In this document: one piece after another, positions 16,388-24,138 of the stretch
How positions within the stretch are numbered: the stretch's first letter is position 1
Layout: every line of letters starts with the position of its first letter
Source: Bin95 sp965220855
Lineage (GTDB): Bacteria; Pseudomonadota; Alphaproteobacteria; Bin95
Direction of reading: 5' to 3'
Assembly (NCBI GenBank): GCA_965220855.1
Contig: CBDCQY010000001.1
Location: 2,666,001-2,730,000 of the forward strand
Length of the DNA stretch: 64,000 nt
The notes under the pieces: generated by a model
The model's input: only the letters and a program-made list of their open reading frames with translations
The model's database searches: none
What the model was told of the DNA's origin: nothing
Program-made: the position numbers and the translations under genes

Positions 16388-17220
16388 AAACCGGCGTCTT
16401 CATCTTCCCGACCGACTATGGCATCGACATCGCCGAACTCGCCCGCACCCTGGAGGACCGGGGCTTCGAGGCGCTGTTCGTACCCGAGCACACGCATATT
16501 CCGGTCAGCCGGCGCTCGCCCTTCCCTTCCGGCGGCGAGTTGCCGAAATGCTACTCCCACACGCACGACCCCTTCGTGGCGCTGGCGTTTGCGGCGGCCG
16601 TGACGGAGAAGCTGACCGTCGGCACCGGCATCTGCCTTCTGCCGCAGCGCGACCCCATCGTGACCGCCAAGGCGGTGGCGAGCCTCGACCGGCTCTCCGG
16701 CGGGCGCTTCGCCTTCGGCATCGGCGGCGGCTGGAATGTCGAGGAGATGGAGGATCACGGCGCCACCTATCGCACGCGCTTCGCCATCATGCGCGAGCGG
16801 GTGCTGGCGATGAAGGCGCTGTGGACCGAGGACGAGGCCGCCTTCTCCGGCAAGCATGTCTCCTTCGAGGCCAGCTGGTCCTGGCCGAAGCCGGTGCAGG
16901 CCCCGAACCCGCCGGTCCTGCTGGGCGGCGAGACCGACTACACGCTGCGCCGCGTGGTGGACTATTGCGACGGCTGGCTGCCGCGCCCGCGGCCGGGCTT
17001 CGACCCGAAGGTGGAGATGGGCCGCCTGCGCGCCCATGCCGACGCCGCCGGGCGCGACATGGCGAGCCTGCAGGTGACGCTGTTCCGCGCCCCGCCGGAC
17101 AAGGCCGCCATCGACGCCTGCGCCGAGGCCGGCATGGACCGCGTGCTGCTGCAACTGCCGGACGCCGGGCGCGACGAGGTGCTGCGGGCGCTGGACGGCT
17201 ACGCGCCGCTGCTGGACTGA
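16384..17220 (+). CDS. Luciferase-like (LLM class) flavin/F420-dependent oxidoreductase
   Basis: The 278-residue protein has the bacterial-luciferase TIM-barrel fold typical of the TIGR03619 group. Visible segments are FEALFVPEHTHIP, AAAVTEKLTVGTGICLLPQRDPIVTAKAVASLDRLSGGRFAFGIGGGW and PPVLLGGETDYTLRRVVDYCDGW. Members use reduced FMN or coenzyme F420; whether this organism makes F420 cannot be seen here. ATGA overlap with ubiG suggests co-translation, but a functional link to ubiquinone synthesis is not established. Confidence 0.8.
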   Translation: MKTGVFIFPTDYGIDIAELARTLEDRGFEALFVPEHTHIPVSRRSPFPSGGELPKCYSHTHDPFVALAFAAAVTEKLTVGTGICLLPQRDPIVTAKAVASLDRLSGGRFAFGIGGGWNVEEMEDHGATYRTRFAIMRERVLAMKALWTEDEAAFSGKHVSFEASWSWPKPVQAPNPPVLLGGETDYTLRRVVDYCDGWLPRPRPGFDPKVEMGRLRAHADAAGRDMASLQVTLFRAPPDKAAIDACAEAGMDRVLLQLPDAGRDEVLRALDGYAPLLD

Positions 17221-17244
17221 CCGCGCGCCGCAGCGACGCCCCCC

Positions 17245-18453
17245 ATGCCGCCGGCCGCCGCTCCGCCGCGCCTCTCCAACCGCGAGGCGCGGCGGCTGTT
17301 TCTCGACCGCCACGGGCTCGGCCGGCAGCCGCCCGGCGAGGATCTGGCCGGGCTGGTCGCCCGGCTCGGCTTCGTGCAGATCGACAGCATCGCCACCGTC
17401 GAGCGCGCCCACCACATGATCCTGGCGGCGCGGCGGCGGAGCTACCGGCCGGCGGAGCTGGCGCGCCTGCTGGAGCGCGAGCGCAGCCTGTTCGAGCACT
17501 GGACGCATGACGCCTCGGCGATTCCGACGGCGTTCTATCCCTTCTGGCGACTGCGTTTCCGGCGCGACGAGGCGCGGCTCCGGCGGCTCTGGCGCAACTG
17601 GCGCCGGCGCGGTTTCGAGGAGCGCTTCGAGGATGTGCTGGCGCGCATCCGCGAGCGCGGCCCGGTCATGGCGCGCGAGCTCCGCGACGGAGGCCGGCCC
17701 CGCACGCCCGGCTGGTGGGACTGGCACCCCTCCAAGACGGCGCTGGAATTTCTCTGGCGCACCGGCGCGCTGGCGATCGCCCGGCGCGAGGGCTTCCAGA
17801 AGGTTTTCGACCTCGCCGAGCGGGTGATCCCGGCCGACCGGCTGGGCGTCCTGCCGGGCGAGGCGGAGACGCTCGACTGGGCCTCGGCGGCGGCCCTCGA
17901 CCGGCTCGGCTTCGCCACGGCCGGCGAGATCGCCGCCTTCTGGGAGACCGCGACCCGGAGCGAGGCGGAGGCCTGGAGCCAGGCCCGGCTCGCCGAGGGC
18001 GCGCTGGTCGAGCTGGAGGTGGAGGGCGCGCGCGCGGACCGGCCGCGCCGCCTGTTCGCCCGGCCCGATATTCTGGAGCAGGCCGCCGCCGCCCCGGAAG
18101 CGCCCGGCGGCGTGCGCGTGCTCAGCCCCTTCGACCCCCTGCTGCGCGACCGCAAGCGGGCCGAATGGCTGTTCGGCTTCCGCTATCGCATCGAGATCTA
18201 TGTGCCGGAAGCCAAGCGCCAGTATGGCTATTATGTGTTTCCGCTGCTGGAGGGCGACCGGCTCATCGGCCGCATCGACATGCGCCGCCGCGAGGGCCGG
18301 CTGACGGTGCGCGCGCTCTGGCCGGAGCGGGGCGTCCGGCTCGGCAAGCAGCGCCTGGCGCGCATCGAACGCGAACTCGCCCGCATCGCCCGCTTCGCCG
18401 AAAGCGACGGCCCCGTCTTCGAAAACGGCTGGCTCCGCGAGAGCCTGGAGTAG
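17245..18453 (+). CDS. AlkZ/YcaQ-like winged-helix DNA glycosylase family protein
   Basis: This 402-residue protein belongs to the HTH_42 family containing E. coli YcaQ and Streptomyces AlkZ, glycosylases that unhook interstrand crosslinks. The conserved Q-x-D catalytic motif appears as GFVQIDSIATVERAHHMIL (about residues 40-58). The family's ERSLFEHWTHDASAIP and GWWDWHPSKTALEFLWRTGAL, and the C-terminal FDPLLRDRKRAEWLFGFRYRIEIYVPEAKRQYGYYVFPLL, are present. The start at 17245 lies 24 bases after the preceding gene. Many members remain uncharacterised, so DNA-crosslink repair is a family-based prediction. Confidence 0.82.
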   Translation: MPPAAAPPRLSNREARRLFLDRHGLGRQPPGEDLAGLVARLGFVQIDSIATVERAHHMILAARRRSYRPAELARLLERERSLFEHWTHDASAIPTAFYPFWRLRFRRDEARLRRLWRNWRRRGFEERFEDVLARIRERGPVMARELRDGGRPRTPGWWDWHPSKTALEFLWRTGALAIARREGFQKVFDLAERVIPADRLGVLPGEAETLDWASAAALDRLGFATAGEIAAFWETATRSEAEAWSQARLAEGALVELEVEGARADRPRRLFARPDILEQAAAAPEAPGGVRVLSPFDPLLRDRKRAEWLFGFRYRIEIYVPEAKRQYGYYVFPLLEGDRLIGRIDMRRREGRLTVRALWPERGVRLGKQRLARIERELARIARFAESDGPVFENGWLRESLE

Positions 18454-18459
18454 CGCTTG

Positions 18460-18738
18460 CTACCGGTAGAACTCGATGCGGAAGGTTACCGGGCCGTCGA
18501 TGGCGACATGGTGCTCGACTTCCGGCACGATGGTGACGCTCTCGCCGGCGGCGACCGGGCGGGACCGGCGGGGCGGGCCCGGGAGGACATAGTCCAACGC
18601 GCCCGAGCGGACGGTGAGCCGGCCCCAGACCCCGGGTTTGGTGCGATGCGCGCGGCGGAGCGCCTCGGGCGCGCTCTTGCCGTCGAATTCCGGCGTTTCG
18701 CTGTATTTGCGCACATCGGGCGGCAGGTCGGGGCGCAT
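18460..18738 (-). CDS. DUF1971-like small cupin-type protein in the sarcosine oxidase operon
   Basis: The 92-residue protein resembles the DUF1971 (TehB N-terminal/YeaR-like) family, small beta-barrel proteins sometimes seen near tellurite or nitrate-response genes. Recognisable parts are YSETPEFDGKSAPEALRRAHRTKPGVWGRL, the glycine/proline turn before ESVTIVPEVEHHV, and the ending GPVTFRIEFYR. Its ATG at 18738 is nested in the soxG stop (TGATG), so it is co-translated as the fifth gene of the sox operon. Its stop faces the YcaQ-like gene across only six bases. The molecular role is unknown; a metal- or ligand-binding cupin is plausible. Confidence 0.72.
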   Translation of the reverse strand: MRPDLPPDVRKYSETPEFDGKSAPEALRRAHRTKPGVWGRLTVRSGALDYVLPGPPRRSRPVAAGESVTIVPEVEHHVAIDGPVTFRIEFYR

Positions 18739-19226
18739 CAACGCTCTCCGGCGGCCTGCAGGGCGATGGCGTCTTCCAGCCAGGCGCGGAGATAGGCGGA
18801 GAAGGACCGCCCGACGAAGATGCGCCACGCCCCGCCCGCGCGCGGCTCCAGCAGCACCTGGGCGCGGGCGAGCATGGTCTGGGCGCACCCGCCGGGGCGG
18901 AGCCGCTCCAGGTCGAGCCGGCAGCCCGACGCCAGCACATCCGGCGCGCCGGGTCCGGAAAGCTCGAACAGGGCGCGCGCCTCGCTCACATCCACGATGG
19001 CGATATGGGCGCCGGCGAGCGCCGCCTCCAGCGCAGGGCAGACATCCTCTTCCGTGACCGCCAGCCACTCGTCCGGGCCGAGCCAGAAGAGCCGTTCGTC
19101 CGCGACGCTGTTGGGCGTCTCGGGCGGGGCCGCGCCCAGCACCCCGGCCACCGCCTGCCGGAAGGCCGGCCCGCCGCCGCGCAGCAGCGCCAGATGCAGG
19201 CCGTCGATCTCGCGGAGCTCAACCAT
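18738..19226 (-). CDS. soxG: Sarcosine oxidase gamma subunit
   Basis: SoxG is the small folate-domain-related subunit of heterotetrameric sarcosine oxidase. The 162-residue protein carries the expected RLFWLGPDEWLAV, the VDVSEARALFELSGPGAPDVLASGCRLDLE core, and the C-terminal IFVGRSFSAYLRAWLEDA. It overlaps the end of soxA by eight bases and the next gene by one. The sequence is weakly conserved across species, so operon position carries much of the assignment. Confidence 0.9.
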   Translation of the reverse strand: MVELREIDGLHLALLRGGGPAFRQAVAGVLGAAPPETPNSVADERLFWLGPDEWLAVTEEDVCPALEAALAGAHIAIVDVSEARALFELSGPGAPDVLASGCRLDLERLRPGGCAQTMLARAQVLLEPRAGGAWRIFVGRSFSAYLRAWLEDAIALQAAGER

Positions 19227-22146
19227 CCAGCCGCGCCCCCTCGGGGTCCCAGAACACGGGATCGACGATCCTGGCCCGGCTGTCTCCGCCGGTGGCCGAG
19301 GCCCAGACCCACTCGCCGTGGCGCGCGCGCCCGCCCTTCACCAGCGCCAGCGCGAAGCCGCGCCCCAGCGCGGCGCTCCAGTAGCTGGAGGTGACATGGC
19401 CCAGCATGGGCACGGGCGGGCGGGCGCGCGGCGCGGCCACGATCTGCGCGCCTTCCTGGAGCACCTCAAGCGGGTCCTCGGGCAGCAGCCCGACCAGTTG
19501 CTTGCGGTCCGCCCGGCGGCTGTCGGGCCGGGCGAGCGAGCGCCGGCCGATAAAGTCCTTGCGCGAGGAGAGCATCCGCTCCATGCCGAGATCGACCGGC
19601 GTCACCGTGCCGTCGGTCTCGTGGCCGACCACGATGAAGCCCTTTTCGGCGCGCAGCACATGCATGGCCTCGGTGCCGTAGGGCGTGGCGCCGGCCTCGA
19701 CCAGCCCTTGCCAGAGCGCCGCCGTCCGCCGCCAGGGCAGATTGACCTCGAAGGACAGCTCGCCCGTGAAGGCGATGCGGAAGATGCGGCCCGGCGCGCC
19801 GGCGATCCGGCCCTCGCGCATCGACATGAAGGGGAAGGCGGCCGGATCGAGATCGACGCCCTCGACCAGCGGCTCCAGCATGCGCCGCGCGCCGGGGCCG
19901 GAGACGGCGACCGTGCCCCACTGCTCGGTGACCGAGGCGCAATAGACGCGGAGCTCCGGCCACTCCGTCTGCAGCCATTCCTCCAGCCAGTCCAGCACCG
20001 CGCCCGCATTGCCGCTCGTCGTCGTCATCAGATAGCGCTCTTCGCCGATGCGCGTCGTCACGCCGTCGTCGAACACCATGCCGTCCTCGCCCAGCATCAG
20101 CCCGTAGCGGCAGCGCCCGACGCCCAGCGTCTTCCAGCCATTGGTGTAGATGCGGTTCAGGAACTCGGCCGCGTCCGGGCCGCGAATATCGATCTTGCCG
20201 AGCGTGGAGGCGTCCAGCACGCCGACCGCCTCGCGCACCGCCCGGCATTCGCGCGCCACCGCCTGGCGCATGGTCTCGCCCGGCTGCGGAAAATAGCGCG
20301 CCCGGCGCCACTGCCCGACCGGCTCGAACACCGCCCCCGCCGCCTCCTGCCAGTCCTGCATCGGCGTGCGGCGGAGCGGGTCGGCGAGCGCGCCCACATC
20401 GCGGCCCGCCAGCGCCCCGAACGGCGCCGGCGTGTAGGGCGGGCGGAAGGTGGTGTGGCCGACCGCCTCCGGCGGCGCGCCGAGGCCGGCCGCCATCAGC
20501 GCCAGACCGTTGATGTTCGAGGTCTTGCCCTGGTCGGTCGCCATGCCGAGCGTGGTCCAGCGCTTCAGATGCTCGACCGCCCGCATGCCCTCGCGCCGGG
20601 CGAGCGCCACATCGGCGGCGGTCACGTCGTTCTGGAAATCGACGAAGGCCTTGCCCGCGCCGACGGGCGGCGCGACCGGCAGCGGCGGCGTGCGCGCCGG
20701 CGGCGGAGGCGGGGCCGGCGGCTCGGCCGCCGCGAAGCCGAGCTCGCGGGCGAAGTCCGCCCCGGCCGCCGCGCCCTCTGCGATACAGCCCTCCAGATCG
20801 AGCCGCCCGGCGGCCGCGCCGACCGACCGCTCGGCCTGGGCCGAGGCGCCCGGAACGAAGGCCTGCAACGCAGGGGCCCAGTCGAGCCGGCCGCGCGACT
20901 GGCTGAACAGATGGACGGCCGGGGTCCAGCCGCCGCCCATCGCCACCAGATCGCAGGCGATGCGCTCGAGCCGCCCGCCGCCCGGAGGCGCGATCTCGAT
21001 CGCCCGAACGGCGCGGCGGCCGAGCGCGCGCACCGGCGTCCAGCCGCGCCGCATCGGCAGATCGCCGGCTTCCGCCGCGCTTTCGGGGCGCACATCCACC
21101 AGCGCCGCCACCTCGCCGCCATGGCGGGCGAAGTCGCGCGCCGCCGCATAGACGGAATCGTCATTGGCGAGGAACACCGCCCGGCGGCCCGGCATCACGC
21201 CCTGGCGGTGGATGAAGGCCCCGACCGCGCCGGCCAGCATGACGCCCGGCCGGTCGTTGCCGGCGAAGGGCAGCGGGCGCTCATGCGCGCCGGTCGCCAG
21301 CACCACCCGCCGGGCGCGCAAATGCCAGACGCGCGCCCGCGGCCGCCCGGCGCGCGCGGCCGGCGCGAGCCCGTCCGTCAGCCGCTCCAGCAGCGCGACA
21401 TAATTGTGGTCGTAATAGCCGAGCGCCGTGGTGCGCGGCAGCAGCAGCGCCTTCGCGCCGGCGAGCTTGCCCGCCGCCCAGGCCGCGCCGTCCTCGCCCT
21501 CCGCGCGCTCCGGGCCGTCCAGCAGCGCGCCGCCGAAGCAGGCCCGCTCGTCCGCCAGCGCGACCCGCGCCCCGGCCGCCGCGGCGGCCGAGGCGGCGGC
21601 GACGCCGGCCGGGCCGCCGCCCACCACCAGGATGTCGCAATGGCCGTGGCGATGCTCATAGACCTCCGGGTCCGGCCCGGTCGGCGCGCGCGCCAGCCCC
21701 GCCATGCGCCGGATCGCCGGCGCATAGAGGCGCCCCCACCAGGAGGGCGGCCACATGAACGTCTTGTAGTAGAAGCCGGCGGCGAACAGGCCCGAAGCCA
21801 GTCCGGTCGCCGCGCCCAGATCGAAGCCGAGCGACGGCCAGCGATTGACGCTCCGGGCGGTCAGCCCGTCATAGAGTGCTATCTCGGTGGCGCGCAGATT
21901 GGGCTCCGCGAACGGCCCCGGCTCCAGCAGCACCAGCGCGTTCGGCTCCTCCGGCCCGGCCGCCAGCAGGCCGCGCGGGCGGTGATATTTGAAGCTGCGC
22001 CCGAGAAGGCGCACGCCATTGGCGAGCAGCGCGGACGCGAGCGTGTCGCCCGGATGGCCATGATAGCGCCGGCCGTCGAAGCGGAAGGCGAGCCGGCGCG
22101 ACCGGTCGATGCGGCCGCCTTCGGCCAGGCGGAACGGGCCGCTCAT
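19219..22146 (-). CDS. soxA: Sarcosine oxidase alpha subunit
   Basis: SoxA is the largest subunit of tetrameric sarcosine oxidase, which converts sarcosine, O2 and tetrahydrofolate to glycine, H2O2 and 5,10-methylene-THF. The 975-residue protein has an N-terminal ferredoxin-like fold (FRFDGRRYHGHPGDTLASALLANGV). A dinucleotide-binding region follows with ILVVGGGPAGVAAA (near residue 170) and VVLATGAHERPLPFAGNDRPGVMLAG. The C-terminal half is GcvT-like and folate-binding (RECRAVREAVGVLDASTLGKIDIRGPDAAEFLNRIY). The start at 22146 overlaps soxD as ATGA. Confidence 0.95.
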   Translation of the reverse strand: MSGPFRLAEGGRIDRSRRLAFRFDGRRYHGHPGDTLASALLANGVRLLGRSFKYHRPRGLLAAGPEEPNALVLLEPGPFAEPNLRATEIALYDGLTARSVNRWPSLGFDLGAATGLASGLFAAGFYYKTFMWPPSWWGRLYAPAIRRMAGLARAPTGPDPEVYEHRHGHCDILVVGGGPAGVAAASAAAAAGARVALADERACFGGALLDGPERAEGEDGAAWAAGKLAGAKALLLPRTTALGYYDHNYVALLERLTDGLAPAARAGRPRARVWHLRARRVVLATGAHERPLPFAGNDRPGVMLAGAVGAFIHRQGVMPGRRAVFLANDDSVYAAARDFARHGGEVAALVDVRPESAAEAGDLPMRRGWTPVRALGRRAVRAIEIAPPGGGRLERIACDLVAMGGGWTPAVHLFSQSRGRLDWAPALQAFVPGASAQAERSVGAAAGRLDLEGCIAEGAAAGADFARELGFAAAEPPAPPPPPARTPPLPVAPPVGAGKAFVDFQNDVTAADVALARREGMRAVEHLKRWTTLGMATDQGKTSNINGLALMAAGLGAPPEAVGHTTFRPPYTPAPFGALAGRDVGALADPLRRTPMQDWQEAAGAVFEPVGQWRRARYFPQPGETMRQAVARECRAVREAVGVLDASTLGKIDIRGPDAAEFLNRIYTNGWKTLGVGRCRYGLMLGEDGMVFDDGVTTRIGEERYLMTTTSGNAGAVLDWLEEWLQTEWPELRVYCASVTEQWGTVAVSGPGARRMLEPLVEGVDLDPAAFPFMSMREGRIAGAPGRIFRIAFTGELSFEVNLPWRRTAALWQGLVEAGATPYGTEAMHVLRAEKGFIVVGHETDGTVTPVDLGMERMLSSRKDFIGRRSLARPDSRRADRKQLVGLLPEDPLEVLQEGAQIVAAPRARPPVPMLGHVTSSYWSAALGRGFALALVKGGRARHGEWVWASATGGDSRARIVDPVFWDPEGARLDG

Positions 22147-22433
22147 GGCGCCTCCGCCCCCGCATCGGGGCGCGGCGCGCCCATCGGATAGACGGCCTCG
22201 ATCTCGTGGCTGACCGTGTTGCGCAGCACATTGAACCAGCGCCGGCAGCCGGCGGCGTGCATCCAGCGCTCGGCGTGCAGGCCCTTCGGATTGGCGCGCA
22301 TGAACAGATAGTCCGCCCAGGCCTCGTCGGAGAGCGCGTCGGGGTCCGCCGGACGGGCGATATGGGCCTCGCCGCCATAGCGGAACTCGGTCTCGTCGCG
22401 CGGCCCGCACCAGGGACATGAAATCGACATCAT
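22143..22433 (-). CDS. soxD: Sarcosine oxidase delta subunit
   Basis: This small zinc-binding subunit of sarcosine oxidase has 96 residues. The N-terminal CPWCGPRDETEFRYGGEAHI supplies two cysteines of the zinc site, a third is in HAAGCRRWFNVLRNT, and the family's WADYLFMRANPKGLHAERW is intact. Two adjacent ATGs (22433 and 22430) could start it. It sits 32 bases after soxB and overlaps soxA by four bases, the standard soxBDAG order. Confidence 0.93.
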   Translation of the reverse strand: MMSISCPWCGPRDETEFRYGGEAHIARPADPDALSDEAWADYLFMRANPKGLHAERWMHAAGCRRWFNVLRNTVSHEIEAVYPMGAPRPDAGAEAP

Positions 22434-22465
22434 GGCGGCCTTCCCCTCCCCTCCGGCGCGGGCGT

Positions 22466-23716
22466 TCAGTGCGCCACCGCCGCCGCGCCATGCTCGTCGA
22501 TGAGCGCGCCGGAGACGAAACGGTCGAGGCGGAAGGGCGCATTGAGCGGATGCGGCTCGTCGCGGGCGACGGTGTGGGCGAAGGTCCAGCCGGAGCTCGG
22601 CGTCGCCTTGAAGCCGCCGGTGCCCCAGCCGCAATTGATGTAGAGGCCCTCGACCGGCGTCTTCGAGACGATGGGCGAAGCGTCCGGGCAAACATCGACG
22701 ATGCCGCCCCAGCTGCGCAGCATGCGCACCCGGCTGAAGGACGGAAACAGCTGCATCAGCGCCGCCAGCTGATGCTCCAGCACATGCAGCCCGCCGCGCT
22801 GTCCGTAGCTGTTGAAGGCGTCGATGCCGGCCCCCAGCACCAGCTCGCCCTTGTCGGACTGGCTGATATAGACATGCACCGCGTTCGACATCACCACGCA
22901 GTCCAGCACCGGCTTGAGCGGCTCCGACACCATGGCCTGCAAGGGGTGGCTTTCGATGGGCAGGCGGAGGCCCGCCATCTCCGCCAGCACCGAGGAATGG
23001 CCGGCGGCGACCAGCGCCACCTTGCGCGCGCCGATGAAGCCGCGCCCGGTCTCGACGCCGGTGACGCGCCCGCCGACGCGGCGGATGCCGGTGACCTCGC
23101 AATTCTCGATAATGTCCACGCCTCGCGCATCCGCGCCGCGCGCATAGCCCCAGGCCACGGCGTCGTGCCGGGCGACGCCGCCGCGCCGCTGCAGGGTCGC
23201 GCCCAGCACCGGATAGCGCGCCTCCGGCGCAATCGAGATCGGCGGGCAGAACGCCTTGACGCCGTCCGCGTCCAGCCATTCGGCATCGACGCCGTTCAGG
23301 CGGTTGGCGTTCACGCGCCGGATCGACTCGCGCACATCGTGCTCGGTGTGGGCGAGGTTCAGCACGCCCTTCTGGCGCAGCATGATGTTGAAATTGAGCT
23401 CGCGCGAGAGGCCCTCCCAGAGCTTCAGCCCGTGCTCGTAGATGGCCGCGCTCTCGTCCCAGAGATAGTTGGAGCGGATGATGGTGGTGTTGCGCGCGAT
23501 ATTGCCGCCGGCGAGCCAACCCTTCTCCAGCACCGCGACATCGGTAATCCCGTGCTCGCGCGCCAGATAGTAGGCGGTCGCCAGCCCGTGCCCGCCGCCG
23601 CCGACCACCACGACCTCATAGGCGGGCTTCGGCTCCGGCGCGCGCCACAGCCGGGACCAGCCGCGATGGCCGGTGAGCGCGTTCTGCGCCAGCGAGAAGA
23701 TGGAATAGCGCGCCAT
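22466..23716 (-). CDS. soxB: Sarcosine oxidase beta subunit
   Basis: SoxB binds FAD and the covalent FMN and carries the amine-oxidising site. The 416-residue protein starts MARYSIFSLAQNALTGHRGW, the family's usual opening, then the Rossmann motif EVVVVGGGGHGLATAYYLAREHG and GGNIARNTTIIRSNYLWDES. The C-terminal INCGWGTGGFKATPSSGWTFAHTVA matches known beta subunits. The start at 23716 was chosen over an in-frame ATG at 23749 because of this conserved N-terminus. The promoter must lie in the 422-base region upstream that contains the palindromic element. Confidence 0.95.
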   Translation of the reverse strand: MARYSIFSLAQNALTGHRGWSRLWRAPEPKPAYEVVVVGGGGHGLATAYYLAREHGITDVAVLEKGWLAGGNIARNTTIIRSNYLWDESAAIYEHGLKLWEGLSRELNFNIMLRQKGVLNLAHTEHDVRESIRRVNANRLNGVDAEWLDADGVKAFCPPISIAPEARYPVLGATLQRRGGVARHDAVAWGYARGADARGVDIIENCEVTGIRRVGGRVTGVETGRGFIGARKVALVAAGHSSVLAEMAGLRLPIESHPLQAMVSEPLKPVLDCVVMSNAVHVYISQSDKGELVLGAGIDAFNSYGQRGGLHVLEHQLAALMQLFPSFSRVRMLRSWGGIVDVCPDASPIVSKTPVEGLYINCGWGTGGFKATPSSGWTFAHTVARDEPHPLNAPFRLDRFVSGALIDEHGAAAVAH

Positions 23717-23786
23717 GCCGGAACGCCTCGCAGCGGAGATGACGCTCATAGCCCAGCCGGCGTTTGGACGCCAGCGGGCGGGCCAG

Positions 23787-24050
23787 CCCCCATTTCTCAC
23801 GAATGCCATGGCCTGCGCGGCGCTGTCGGGCCGGCAGGGCAGGAGAGCGGCGCCGCGCGATGCGGGGACATCGGGCAAGCCGCTCGACGCACCCTGCCGG
23901 CCCGACAGCGCCGCCCTCCGGGTCGCGCCCAGGCGCCCGCCCGCAGCGTTGCGGGCCTCGACCGTAGTGCCTGCTACGCCCTTCGGCCCGCGCCTTGCGG
24001 ATCGAACGCCTGGGCGCGACGCAGGCCGTGGCATTCGTGAGAAATGGGGG
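23787..24050. repeat. 264-bp nested palindromic (MITE-like) element between divergent sox and ABC-transporter operons
   Basis: The gene-free stretch 23717-24138 is dominated by this element. Outer arms 23787-23817 and 24020-24050 are 31-bp inverted repeats with a single mismatch, beginning CCCCCATTTCTCACGAATGC. An inner perfect 21-bp inverted repeat pairs 23819-23839 with 23892-23912, and a perfect 14-bp pair joins 23922-23935 to 24007-24020. CCAG flanks both ends (23783-23786 and 24051-24054), possibly a target-site duplication. There is no transposase and no convincing ORF inside. It may be a non-autonomous mobile element or a large dispersed palindrome; one copy is present in this window. 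Confidence 0.65.
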
Positions 24051-24055
24051 CCAGC

Positions 24056-24085
24056 TTGACAGACTGTCGCATCCCCTCCTGTAAT
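24056..24085 (+). promoter_or_regulatory. Promoter of the peptide-type ABC transporter operon
   Basis: A perfect TTGACA at 24056-24061 and TGTAAT at 24080-24085 are separated by 18 bp. The -35 box starts six bases after the right arm of the palindromic element. A strong ribosome-binding site, AGGGAGGGGAGAG, precedes the ATG at 24139. Confidence 0.7.
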
Positions 24086-24138
24086 GACGCCGGAACAGAG
24101 GCCGGCAAGGCCCGTTCATCAGGGAGGGGAGAGAATCG

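Noticed and set aside
16384..17220. Naming this protein an F420-dependent enzyme outright
   Set aside because: No F420 biosynthesis genes are visible in the window, and FMN-using members of the same fold are common.
23717..24138. Short open frames crossing the palindromic element
   Set aside because: They read through both arms of the inverted repeat in several frames, lack ribosome-binding sites and have no recognisable domains.
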